A DNA stretch of 64,000 nt from Aureibaculum algae (GTDB taxonomy: Bacteria > Bacteroidota > Bacteroidia > Flavobacteriales > Flavobacteriaceae), in NCBI RefSeq assembly GCF_006065315.1, contig NZ_CP040749.1, forward strand, positions 4,486,001 to 4,550,000, given 5' to 3'. Shown here one piece after another: positions 1 through 8,061 of this stretch. Numbering within the stretch: position 1 is the stretch's first letter; each line of letters begins with the position of its first letter. The position numbers were made by a program, and so were the translations under genes. The notes under the pieces were generated by a model that had not been told where the DNA came from, did no database searches, and saw nothing but the letters and a program-made list of their open reading frames with translations.

Positions 1-1259
1 AAAATACCACTTTATTAAAACCTATTACCGAAGACATAACCAGCATAAATGAGCTTACGTATACAACTCAGTTAAGTATTGGTCTAGGAGGCTCAATTGA
101 AAGTCAACACGATGATAAAACAGAAAAATGGAGCATAAAAGATAGAGAATTTCTTACGACACTTATTTTAAGTTTAGGTAATCACAAATATATCAACCTT
201 TATTTTCAAGGAAATTCTATACTTGGAATTTTACTTCCATTAAAAAATAAAAACTTACTGGTGTTTGATGATTACAAACCAATGACAAACAGCAACATCT
301 CTATAGATGACGATCGTTATAACTTCAGAAACAAAGAATTATTATCCTATTTTAATCCAGAGGACTTTTACAAATTAGAGAAGGATTCACACCAATATAG
401 ATTGGTTAACAACTATGGAACTGATAGACTTAAAAAGGCATTTGACTCCATCTTAATTAGCCCACAATATATCATTGGTAAAACTTCATCTAGTACTTCA
501 ATTTATAATTTCGCTTTAAAGTCGATAGAAATTCCTTCGTTGCAACAGGTGTATTTTTATCATTCCGGCATAGAAATATTAGATGCTGAAGGAGCTTATT
601 ACTTTGATAGTGAAGGTAATAAAATACTAACATTGCCCCCTGTATCCTATTTTGTTTGCGGCACGGTATCCTCAAGCGAGTATCGTATTCAAAAAAACAA
701 AGAACTTAAAACACCATTCAGCATTAGCACTTCAAGAGGTTCTTTTGGAGGAATATTGTATGGAGAAACATTACAATTGCGAAATTTACCTAAAAATAGT
801 AAGGTCAGTTTTTTAGATAATTCTAATCACTTCTCGTGGGATGGTAACAGCAGCTACGTTGGTGAAATAAATATACAACCGAAACTACTAAAAGTAACTC
901 AAAACGGTAAAACAGGTATTTTTACTTATGATTCAGAAAAAGCAGTTGCTTTTAAAGCACCTCGCGAATATTTTATAACAAAATCTGGTGATTCTATTCT
1001 AAAACCCTTACCAATTGGTTTGGACAAAAAAGGCTATGTAAAAGTTACCGAAGTACTCCCATTGGTTTATGACAACATTGAAATGAATACTAAAGATGGA
1101 TTAATCTATTTATACAAGGAAGGTAAAGTTGGAATTTACCCAAATCATAAAACCACACAATTTGATTCTATTGAGCAAATTACTCGCTCTTTTTATAAGA
1201 TATCTAGAGATGGCAAACAAGGTTGGTTAGACATAAAGACTTTTAATGAGTATTATTAA
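1..1259 (+). CDS. WG-repeat-like protein, 5' end cut by window edge
   Basis: The reading frame (starting at base 3) is open from the window edge to TAA at 1257-1259, so the gene begins outside the window; the GTG at 261 is internal. The C-terminal third carries phrases of WG repeats: GKTGIFTYDSEKAVAF, GKVGIYPNHKT and, near the end, DGKQGWLDIKTFNEYY, with the alternating Gly-hydrophobic pattern typical of these beta-structured units. No catalytic motif is visible. It lies 3 bases before the next gene, so the two are probably cotranscribed. The repeat call comes from pattern only; the role is unknown. Confidence 0.7.
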   Translation, partial: NTTLLKPITEDITSINELTYTTQLSIGLGGSIESQHDDKTEKWSIKDREFLTTLILSLGNHKYINLYFQGNSILGILLPLKNKNLLVFDDYKPMTNSNISIDDDRYNFRNKELLSYFNPEDFYKLEKDSHQYRLVNNYGTDRLKKAFDSILISPQYIIGKTSSSTSIYNFALKSIEIPSLQQVYFYHSGIEILDAEGAYYFDSEGNKILTLPPVSYFVCGTVSSSEYRIQKNKELKTPFSISTSRGSFGGILYGETLQLRNLPKNSKVSFLDNSNHFSWDGNSSYVGEINIQPKLLKVTQNGKTGIFTYDSEKAVAFKAPREYFITKSGDSILKPLPIGLDKKGYVKVTEVLPLVYDNIEMNTKDGLIYLYKEGKVGIYPNHKTTQFDSIEQITRSFYKISRDGKQGWLDIKTFNEYY

Positions 1260-1262
1260 ATT

Positions 1263-2066
1263 ATGGGTAACAGAGCGTATTTAAGCATTCAAACAGAAAA
1301 AGACTCAAATGAATTATTATTTGAAGCAAACAATTCATTACCTTTTTTTTGGATTGGATTACTGGATGATGAGATATTAGATAATGTAAAACCTGTCTGG
1401 TTGGAAATTGAAGAACTTTTAAATTCCGAAGATGATGATAAAATTGAAGATTATTTTCGTAATAATCCCAATACAGGATCTTTTAGAGTTGAGAAAAAAT
1501 CATTTCTTCAAAACATACACAAAACACAATTGTTTCTAGAAAGTTATGCACCAGAGAGCATCCCTATATTTAACGATTTTCGTTCCTTTATTCATTCCAA
1601 ATTTACAAAGCCCAATCAATATTTATTATTGGATATCTTAGAAATTGCTGGGTTTACTAGCATTAGCGAATTAATATCCAATCTATATGACGAAATTAAA
1701 ATTATTAAAACACAAAACCTTCAGGGAATAACACATTTAGTACGCCATGATTTAATAGCAGGCGGTACAGGATTTTCAACTGAATTTGAGGAACTCTCTT
1801 CGTTTTATGCAAAAGAAATGAAAGATCGGATGAAAAATACACCCAACTATCCAAACGTAAAAATTATTACCAAAAAATCATTAACTCCACATATCGCTGT
1901 CTTAATTTTAGCTCCATTATTCACCTACATTACTTATAGAGGTTATATAAAAGAAGGTTTTTCTTCTACTGTAATTATTCTCGGATTAAGTAATATAATG
2001 TTCTACAGCTATAGTATTTTCCGTTTAATTCAAATTTCAACAGTGATACAGTCAAAAAAATCTTAA
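1263..2066 (+). CDS. Hypothetical protein with MGNRAYL start and C-terminal membrane segments
   Basis: This 267-residue protein is not recognised with certainty. Its opening MGNRAYLSI resembles the opening MANRSYLYSL of the protein at 10501, which suggests that both belong to a Bacteroidetes family with this N-terminal signature. The middle is acidic and helical without signal peptide. The last 60 residues hold two hydrophobic stretches (around HIAVLILAPLFTYITY and TVIILGLSNIMFYSYSIF), so it is probably membrane-anchored with a large cytoplasmic N-terminal part. The ATG lies 3 bases after the preceding stop, which indicates translational coupling. No function can be given from sequence. Confidence 0.75.
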   Translation: MGNRAYLSIQTEKDSNELLFEANNSLPFFWIGLLDDEILDNVKPVWLEIEELLNSEDDDKIEDYFRNNPNTGSFRVEKKSFLQNIHKTQLFLESYAPESIPIFNDFRSFIHSKFTKPNQYLLLDILEIAGFTSISELISNLYDEIKIIKTQNLQGITHLVRHDLIAGGTGFSTEFEELSSFYAKEMKDRMKNTPNYPNVKIITKKSLTPHIAVLILAPLFTYITYRGYIKEGFSSTVIILGLSNIMFYSYSIFRLIQISTVIQSKKS

Positions 2067-2122
2067 AAAACATTGTATTCCAGCATTTTATCGAATATTA
2101 ACCAAAAGTGTTCAAATATTAA

Positions 2123-2620
2123 TTGTCCTATTTATATGTATACATTACCTTATACTTTTACAGTATCAAATTACAACAATTGAAAGCAAAACCAGATAAT
2201 AGCATTGCCACAGAACTTATTTTGTTAGGAATTTTATTTTTAATTGGTTATTATTTTTCCGATTCTTTACAGAAACATCCGTTGGGCTATTTCTGGCTTG
2301 CTTTATCAATTACAACATTATGTTTTGGCTGTTGGAAAATAGAAAGTTATGAAATAAAAAATGCTCAAATAATAAAGAAAAATTTTGGGGGTATTTTTAC
2401 TAAAACTGCTGATTTAAAAAAGTTGAAACAAAAACAAATTAAAAAACATAAAACAGGCACAAGTCCGTTTATATTCATAAGCTTGTTTAAAAACACCGAC
2501 AAGTATCGAAATTTTCAAAAAGTAAAGTTGACATTCGATAATGGTCAAAAAATAACAATATATCAAAATACCATAGCCACAAAAGATTTTTACCGCTTAA
2601 AGAAACTTCTAAAAAACTAA
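2123..2620 (+). CDS. Small membrane protein, PH-domain-like layout, uncertain start
   Basis: The frame opens with TTG at 2123 directly after a TAA at 2120 and has no early ATG. An ATG at 2136 in the next frame reads MYTLPYTFTVSNYNN and would join this frame after a one-base shift near 2181, so the N-terminus may be frameshifted. The clear part has two membrane segments (ELILLGILFLIGYYF and YFWLALSITTLCFGCW) followed by a soluble, basic beta-rich tail ending DFYRLKKLLKN. That plan, two helices then a small PH-like domain, is shared by the genes at 3391 and 9800. Function is unknown. Confidence 0.6.
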   Translation: MSYLYVYITLYFYSIKLQQLKAKPDNSIATELILLGILFLIGYYFSDSLQKHPLGYFWLALSITTLCFGCWKIESYEIKNAQIIKKNFGGIFTKTADLKKLKQKQIKKHKTGTSPFIFISLFKNTDKYRNFQKVKLTFDNGQKITIYQNTIATKDFYRLKKLLKN

Positions 2621-2626
2621 TAAATT

Positions 2627-3385
2627 ATGAACGTTGGATATTTATCGAGACTCTTTCCATTACTCACCTTTTTAATGCTATTAGGGTGTCCAGATGTTGA
2701 CAGCTTTAATTTCTTAGAAAGAGAAATTACAACAAATAATGATCAAACTAGTGCCTTAGATACAACATATTCTAGAAATGATAATATTGCAAAAGATGAA
2801 GATACCAATATCATTTCAAGAGATCAAAAAATCAAAAATATACTAACTGAATTAGACAGTATAAACGCCTCCTTTCAATGGAAACTTATTAAAGACAATC
2901 TTTATATTAATAAAAAAGGGCAATTAGGTCTTCAAATAGATTATGCTACCGAAGTAGGCAATACTAAATACTATATTTCAAATTTCACTGACAACGACCA
3001 AAGTTTAAATAAAGTAATAGACACCGCTTCTTTTATACATTTAGGCAGTACATTTTATAAAGACAAAAACAATATTTATCATTATTTTGATATGGCCTAT
3101 GGAGGTAGGTTTACTGTTTACAATTCAAAAGACTATGCTACTTTTCATGTCATAGGCGATCATTATGCAAAAGACAAACATCATATATACGGAGAGCGAG
3201 CAGGAGTCCTAAAAAATGTAGATTACAAAACTTTCACTTCAGAAATAGGTGCTGGACCTTATGCAAAAGATAAATTTGGTTACTACTTCTGGGATGAATT
3301 AATAATGACCCATGAGGAGTTTTATAAAAAATACAAGCTAAAGTCTACAACATTAAAAGCATTCTCTAAAATAATTCAAAATTAA
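2627..3385 (+). CDS. DKNYY-family lipoprotein
   Basis: The N-terminus is a lipoprotein signal peptide ending in LMLLGC, with Cys21 as the lipidated residue. A Ser/Thr/Asp-rich linker (to about residue 65) leads into a domain with repeated YxKDKxxxY units: FYKDKNNIYHYFD, YAKDKHHIYGE and YAKDKFGYYFWDE, the signature of the DKNYY family. These units recur every 25-45 residues and are thought to form a repetitive beta fold of unknown function. The gene is 6 bases after its neighbour and 5 before the next, in a run of cell-envelope genes. Recognition is by the repeat motif. Confidence 0.8.
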   Translation: MNVGYLSRLFPLLTFLMLLGCPDVDSFNFLEREITTNNDQTSALDTTYSRNDNIAKDEDTNIISRDQKIKNILTELDSINASFQWKLIKDNLYINKKGQLGLQIDYATEVGNTKYYISNFTDNDQSLNKVIDTASFIHLGSTFYKDKNNIYHYFDMAYGGRFTVYNSKDYATFHVIGDHYAKDKHHIYGERAGVLKNVDYKTFTSEIGAGPYAKDKFGYYFWDELIMTHEEFYKKYKLKSTTLKAFSKIIQN

Positions 3386-3390
3386 AATCT

Positions 3391-4113
3391 ATGAATATTT
3401 TTGCCTTTTCAGATACTGCAATTAACAAGTTGGCTACTAAAAAAGTAATTGCCCTTTATCCTATGTTGATTTGTTTGGTTTTTACAAGTTTTGTAATAGC
3501 CAACGCCGTTAAAGATGGCGACCTTTTTAGGGATAAAAATTTTGCTCTCATTATGGCAGGCATTGGGCTATTTTTTTTAATTGCTGGGTTTTTCTCTGCT
3601 AAAAAAGGAGCTAAAAGCGTTTTTGTAGCCACAAAATATGTACTTGATGATACCTCTATTGAGAAACAAGTACCCAATGCTAAAAACACAAAAATAAGCT
3701 ATAGAGATATAAAAAGTTACCGTGAGACTAAAAGCGGAATACGGTTAAGAGCTGTAAAAAAACAAATTTTTATTCCTAAAGAGTTAACAGATTACCACGA
3801 GGTGGTATCAACCATCAAAAAGAATACACAATCTGGAGTCATTAATTATCGAACTAAATTCAAACTTAATGAATATGTAGAAATGAATTTAGCAGGTTTT
3901 GGTATGATGATTATATTAATTAGTTTTTTTGTCTTAGAAGACAAAAACTACAAATTACTTTTTGGCATACCGTTATTAATCATATTACTTTATGCCATTC
4001 TAGATGCTTTTACAAATAAGCATACGCAAACTGATAGTGGTGTTTTAGCTAAAATAACACTCTACTCAATATCCCTAATTGGTTATTTAACGTACATACT
4101 ATTCTTTACTTAA
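3391..4113 (+). CDS. Four-helix membrane protein with central soluble domain
   Basis: This 240-residue protein has two membrane helices near the N-terminus (ALYPMLICLVFTSFVI and ALIMAGIGLFFLIAGFF), a central soluble block (about 75-150) with alternating strands and the phrase ISYRDIKSYRETKSGIRLRAVKKQIFIP, and two or three helices at the C-terminus. The layout of hydrophobic pair followed by a PH-like soluble domain resembles the genes at 2123 and 9800, but sequence similarity is slight. There is no signal peptide and no recognised catalytic motif. It is probably the last gene of the tight run that began before base 1, because 63 bases separate it from the next gene. Confidence 0.7.
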   Translation: MNIFAFSDTAINKLATKKVIALYPMLICLVFTSFVIANAVKDGDLFRDKNFALIMAGIGLFFLIAGFFSAKKGAKSVFVATKYVLDDTSIEKQVPNAKNTKISYRDIKSYRETKSGIRLRAVKKQIFIPKELTDYHEVVSTIKKNTQSGVINYRTKFKLNEYVEMNLAGFGMMIILISFFVLEDKNYKLLFGIPLLIILLYAILDAFTNKHTQTDSGVLAKITLYSISLIGYLTYILFFT

Positions 4114-4176
4114 AATGAGACATTACAAATGTGCTAATTAAATAATTTGATTTCGAACTTCGTTAAAACTTAAAAT

Positions 4177-5118
4177 ATGATCCAAAGAAAAATAGTATCT
4201 ATTATTATATGCAGTATTCTTTTGTATAGCTGCAATAAGAAGGCCTCTAATAATTCCATAGAAGATAATACAATATCAAAAAGTGAATTACAGGAGACAA
4301 AAATTTCTGACATAACAACTGAAGTAAATAATTCAGCTGAACCAACATCAGCAGTAAATAGTTCAATTGCATTAGATACTACTAATTATTTTGCCGAATG
4401 CATTATTGAAAATATCGAAAATGGACCTTCATCTCTTAGGACGATTGATAATAAGTTAATTGAGGCAAAAATTCTAGAAAATAATTCACCTAGTGCCTAT
4501 AGAGATTTCTTTTTAAACTATTTATTCAACAGTCAGTTAGGTAATCATGATTATATTACGGTATATACTGGGGAGGTAGATAAACAGTTTTATGAAAATA
4601 AACTATGGATAGCTACAATTTTTAAAGAAAGTATTAAAACAAAAGATGATTTTGAAAAAAAGGCTAAAGAATGTTTAGAGAATGCAGCAACTAAAGAAAG
4701 ATTTAAGAATAGTAATTACTATATTTTAAACAATACAAGCAGACAGCTTATAGAACAAATTTATTCTGGAATACTTCAAGAGAAACACCCCAACCTAAGC
4801 TTGTTTGAAGCCTTACAAAAAGAGTTACCAAGTAGCTTATTTACCAATTTAGACACGAGGGTAGGGTGTTATTTATATTTACTGTCCTCATTATCTGAGT
4901 ATACTAATAAAAAAATGGAATTAGAGTATTCGCAAGCATTAAGAATTATTCAAAATACAGAGGAAGAGGAAGTAAAAAAAGAGGAGGTAAAAGATGATTC
5001 AGTCAAAAACAAATACCCTGAAATAGTAGAAATAGAAGTACTATCAGAGGAAGAAACCCAAGATTTTATAAAAAATGGTGGTATAATAGAAAGTACCGAA
5101 ATAGAAAACAACAATTAA
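4177..5118 (+). CDS. Hypothetical lipoprotein
   Basis: The N-terminus MIQRKIVSIIICSILLYSC is a lipoprotein signal peptide with Cys19 at the cleavage site. A low-complexity Ser/Asn/Thr/Glu linker follows to about residue 70. The globular part (about 70-250) is helical, with features such as LFEALQKELPSSLF and YLYLLSSLSEYTNKK. The C-terminal 55 residues are very rich in Glu and Lys (QNTEEEEVKKEEVKDDS). No family is recognised. The region after its stop contains the tail of another, lost reading frame (5105-5218), which hints at past rearrangement at this gene's 3' end. Confidence 0.65.
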   Translation: MIQRKIVSIIICSILLYSCNKKASNNSIEDNTISKSELQETKISDITTEVNNSAEPTSAVNSSIALDTTNYFAECIIENIENGPSSLRTIDNKLIEAKILENNSPSAYRDFFLNYLFNSQLGNHDYITVYTGEVDKQFYENKLWIATIFKESIKTKDDFEKKAKECLENAATKERFKNSNYYILNNTSRQLIEQIYSGILQEKHPNLSLFEALQKELPSSLFTNLDTRVGCYLYLLSSLSEYTNKKMELEYSQALRIIQNTEEEEVKKEEVKDDSVKNKYPEIVEIEVLSEEETQDFIKNGGIIESTEIENNN

Positions 5119-5218
5119 AACCATCAATTACCATAATGACATAGGTTTTGTAGAAATTGATATACTTAAAAAAAAGTATCCTCATTTGAAAATTCACACC
5201 TTTAATCGCAATCCATAA
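5105..5218 (+). pseudogene. 3' remnant of a lost gene
   Basis: A reading frame without a start runs for 37 codons from just after a TAG at 5102-5104 to TAA at 5216-5218 and reads as ordinary protein, including HNDIGFVEIDILKKKYPHLK and ending IHTFNRNP. Composition and residue order look like the C-terminus of a real gene, but nothing upstream in that frame is coding. It overlaps the last codons of the lipoprotein gene at 4177. I infer that it is what is left after a deletion or gene replacement; it could also be chance. Confidence 0.35.
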
Positions 5219-5226
5219 AAAACAGT

Positions 5227-6114
5227 ATGAAGAAAATAATTTTAATTATTACGCTAATAAGTATTTTTACAACTTCTTATAGTCAAGACAACCATGAGGT
5301 TTCTAAATTAAAGCCGCCTACCAACACATCTGTTGAATTAAAAGCATTTAAAAACCAACAGCGATATAAACTAATTATTGATTCACAAAAATGTGAAGTT
5401 AATGTTTACATAAATGGTATTGAAATCAAGCCTACTTATGGCACAAAAAATTATGATTTAAACAATTATATTACAGATAAGGTTTCTTCTATCAAAATAA
5501 TAGCAAATCCTGGATATATATCTTATCCTGAAAATGGAATTATCAGTAAAAGAAAGGTTCAGCGTTTTAGAGAATATTCAAACCTATCTGCCATGATAAT
5601 AGAAGAACATGCTACTTATTCTATAAAAGCTCTCGAAAATACCTTACTTGAAGGCAATGAACCAGTTGTTTTTCAATTTAAGTTTGATTCTAAATTACCA
5701 TATTACCCCGAAGCTTGGAAAAATGGCGTTGATTTACGAAAGGATGAAAAGTTATCTATAAAAATAATTGCTCTTTACGAGAAACTAGGTAAAGCAGTTT
5801 TAGAGAACGATGAAAATGCCATTAATGACCTACTTTATAAACGTGAATATGAAATTCAACAATTAGATTTTGATACCAAAATTGAAACGACGAGAAAACT
5901 TTGGAAAGAAATTATTACACTCAATGAACCTGCAAAAAATTACTCCGTATCAGAAGGTTTTAACATGACATATTATGCTGACGGAAAATTGGTATACATA
6001 CACCCTAAAAACAATTCAGATATGCTCATCTTCAATGGAAAAACAATAGATACCCAAATGTCTTACATGTTGTACCAGCCAGAAGGATCTGACGAGCTTA
6101 AAATAATAAGGTAA
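5227..6114 (+). CDS. Secreted hypothetical protein, paralogue of the C-terminal half of the protein at 6802
   Basis: A signal peptide (MKKIILIITLISIFTTSYSQ) is followed by a 270-residue domain that matches residues of roughly 170-419 of the protein at 6802. Shared phrases include NNYIT..SSIKII, LPYYP.AW..GV.L, EIQQLDFDT against EMQQLDFDT, and the identical-style ending LYQPEGSDELKIIR against LYQPKGSNELKIIR. The first part looks like a beta sandwich and the second is helical. No catalytic residues are recognised. Export through Sec to the periplasm is expected. Function is unknown; the paralogy is seen directly. Confidence 0.75.
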   Translation: MKKIILIITLISIFTTSYSQDNHEVSKLKPPTNTSVELKAFKNQQRYKLIIDSQKCEVNVYINGIEIKPTYGTKNYDLNNYITDKVSSIKIIANPGYISYPENGIISKRKVQRFREYSNLSAMIIEEHATYSIKALENTLLEGNEPVVFQFKFDSKLPYYPEAWKNGVDLRKDEKLSIKIIALYEKLGKAVLENDENAINDLLYKREYEIQQLDFDTKIETTRKLWKEIITLNEPAKNYSVSEGFNMTYYADGKLVYIHPKNNSDMLIFNGKTIDTQMSYMLYQPEGSDELKIIR

Positions 6115-6221
6115 AAGGCAAATTTCATTAAGAAATATAATAAATACTACGGTCGAATTTCAAATATTTACCAAACTACTACGAATATATATTAGTCATT
6201 TCAATCAATTTTAAATTATAA

Positions 6222-6229
6222 TATGTTTG
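6222..6229 (+). promoter_or_regulatory. Possible -7 element TATGTTTG
   Basis: TATGTTTG matches the Bacteroidetes -7 consensus TAnnTTTG and lies 44 bases before the ATG at 6274 in a 159-base intergenic space. No clear TTTG is found at the -33 distance, so this is a moderate candidate for the start of the 6274-10231 transcript. Confidence 0.35.
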
Positions 6230-6273
6230 CGGTATTAAATCACAAATACAACAGCTAATCAGCAAAAAAACTT

Positions 6274-6783
6274 ATGAAAAGACTAACCATGCTCCTATTA
6301 TTTACCTCCTTATTTGGTTACGCCCAAATAGATTATAAAGGACTCATCAAAAACGTAGAAGACATCACCTATGAAACCGATATAAAAGCTCATTTTAAAG
6401 GTATACCGTTTAGTGAAGAATATAGTGAAATTGAATTTGATGATGAACGTTTCTTACGATTTCACGGTGTTATTGTTAATAAAGTAACATTTAGTGATAG
6501 TTGGAGCGGTAAAGTGATAAACATTAAACCGTTTAATGAAAACGCAGACTATGAAAAAATAAAAGCTAAATTATTTGAATTATATGGTGAACCAGAAACT
6601 AGCGAAAGAACAACTAGAATTAGTTATGAATGGGAAACTGACAACAAACAGATATCATTAAGTATAAACCTACAAGGAGAAGAAGAAGAAGAAGAAGAAG
6701 AAGAAGAAGAAGAAGAAGAAGAAACAGTTCAAGGTGTATTTAAAGATTTTGATTCTTTAACAATCGTCTTAAAACAAGAATAA
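6274..6783 (+). CDS. Small secreted protein with polyglutamate tract
   Basis: This 169-residue protein has a signal peptide (MKRLTMLLLFTSLFGYAQ). The mature part contains strands such as HFKGIPFSEEYSEIEFDD and YEKIKAKLFELYGEPETSE, then ISYEWETDNKQISLSINLQ. The last phrase and its surroundings resemble IEFEWKDETENKKLEIKLV in the N-terminal half of the neighbour at 6802, so that protein appears to contain a copy of this domain. Fifteen consecutive Glu residues, coded only by GAA, interrupt the domain between two predicted strands. No function is recognised. Confidence 0.75.
   Translation: MKRLTMLLLFTSLFGYAQIDYKGLIKNVEDITYETDIKAHFKGIPFSEEYSEIEFDDERFLRFHGVIVNKVTFSDSWSGKVINIKPFNENADYEKIKAKLFELYGEPETSERTTRISYEWETDNKQISLSINLQGEEEEEEEEEEEEEEETVQGVFKDFDSLTIVLKQE
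6679..6723 (+). repeat. (GAA)15 microsatellite inside a gene
   Basis: Fifteen perfect GAA units code for fifteen Glu residues in the protein at 6274. Because the unit is three bases, slippage would lengthen or shorten the acidic tract without changing frame. All codons are identical (no GAG), which points to recent expansion by slippage. Confidence 0.95.
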
Positions 6784-6801
6784 ATATTTAATATTCAACT
6801 A

Positions 6802-8061
6802 ATGAAAAACCTTATAATTTTACTCATATTAACTATCAACTTCACATTTACTTCATGTGGTAGTGACACGCTTAAATATGATTTTTCAAAAATAAAGTCG
6901 TTGGCAGAAACCAAAGCATTAATTACAAAAATGCAACTTGAAAATAAAGATGAAAACGTTGACAGTACTTCCAATTTTCAAGAAATCACTTTAAAAGGGA
7001 TGCACTATGCTGGAGTACCTGTAAAAAGTGCTCTTATTACTGATAATTACACTTTACTGACCACAGACACCCTTAACTTTTCTGCCAAAAATTTACTGGA
7101 AGCTATAGAGGCTGAAAAAGGATTAACAGCGATGTCAGATACCTATAGTAATAACATCGAATTTGAATGGAAAGATGAAACTGAAAATAAAAAACTTGAA
7201 ATCAAACTAGTTAATGGTAAACATTTAGCGGCTTTTGGAGATAAAGATTATGCTGAGTTAACTATAAACTATAAACCAACCTACACTATACCATTAGCAA
7301 ACCTTCATAAGGAGATTAAAACTTTTGAAAACCAACCTAAATACATACTAAATATAAGAGCTTATGATTGCCTATATGATATAATTCTTAACGGCATAAT
7401 CATTACAGAGTCTACTAATATTACTGAATTTAATTTAAACAACTACATTACTGGGCCTAATTCTTCAATAAAAATAATAGTTAAACCTAGTAAAATTGAG
7501 GGTTCAAAAACATTTAATGAACAAGCTTATTTTTCGGCTACCATTATTAATAAAAGTAATAATGAACCTGTTCAAGAAATCGTAAGAACAGCTCTAAATG
7601 GTAGTAATTCTATTGTATTTAATGCTGAATTTAATTCTACGCTACCCTACTACCCTATAGCATGGACTGATGGTGTCAATTTAATAAATGACAAAAATTT
7701 AAAGGATAAAGTAATTGCATTATATGATAAATTAGGAAAGGCCATTTTAGCGAAAGATAAGCAAGCAATTAACGATATATTCTATCAAAAAGATTTCGAA
7801 ATGCAACAATTAGATTTTGATACTAATTTTGAAACCGCACGAAATGAATGGGAAGCCTATTTAGCTATTCAAACCTCCAGCTACAAGTACACCCTAGCAA
7901 ATGATTTTGAAATTGAATTTAATGATGGAGGAAAATTAATTTACACCTATGCCAAGGATAAATCAGATATGATCATTTTTACTGGAAAAGGCTATAATGC
8001 GACATTCAACCATTACTTATACCAACCAAAAGGATCTAACGAACTCAAAATAATCAGATAA
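6802..8061 (+). CDS. Two-domain lipoprotein combining domains like its two upstream neighbours
   Basis: A lipoprotein signal peptide ends at FTFTSC (Cys20). Residues of about 50-165 resemble the small secreted protein at 6274 (phrases around LKGMHYAGVP and IEFEWKDETENKKLEIKLV). Residues of about 170-419 are clearly paralogous to the whole mature protein at 5227, sharing LNNYIT, SSIKII, LPYYP, QQLDFDT and the C-terminal ELKIIR. The gene therefore looks like a fusion of the two neighbouring families. Its stop overlaps the next start by one base (TAATG), a coupling arrangement that recurs here. The role is unknown. Confidence 0.75.
   Translation: MKNLIILLILTINFTFTSCGSDTLKYDFSKIKSLAETKALITKMQLENKDENVDSTSNFQEITLKGMHYAGVPVKSALITDNYTLLTTDTLNFSAKNLLEAIEAEKGLTAMSDTYSNNIEFEWKDETENKKLEIKLVNGKHLAAFGDKDYAELTINYKPTYTIPLANLHKEIKTFENQPKYILNIRAYDCLYDIILNGIIITESTNITEFNLNNYITGPNSSIKIIVKPSKIEGSKTFNEQAYFSATIINKSNNEPVQEIVRTALNGSNSIVFNAEFNSTLPYYPIAWTDGVNLINDKNLKDKVIALYDKLGKAILAKDKQAINDIFYQKDFEMQQLDFDTNFETARNEWEAYLAIQTSSYKYTLANDFEIEFNDGGKLIYTYAKDKSDMIIFTGKGYNATFNHYLYQPKGSNELKIIR

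Noticed and set aside
261..263. GTG at 261 as start of the first gene
   Set aside because: The same frame is open and protein-like back to base 3, so the gene is cut by the window edge.
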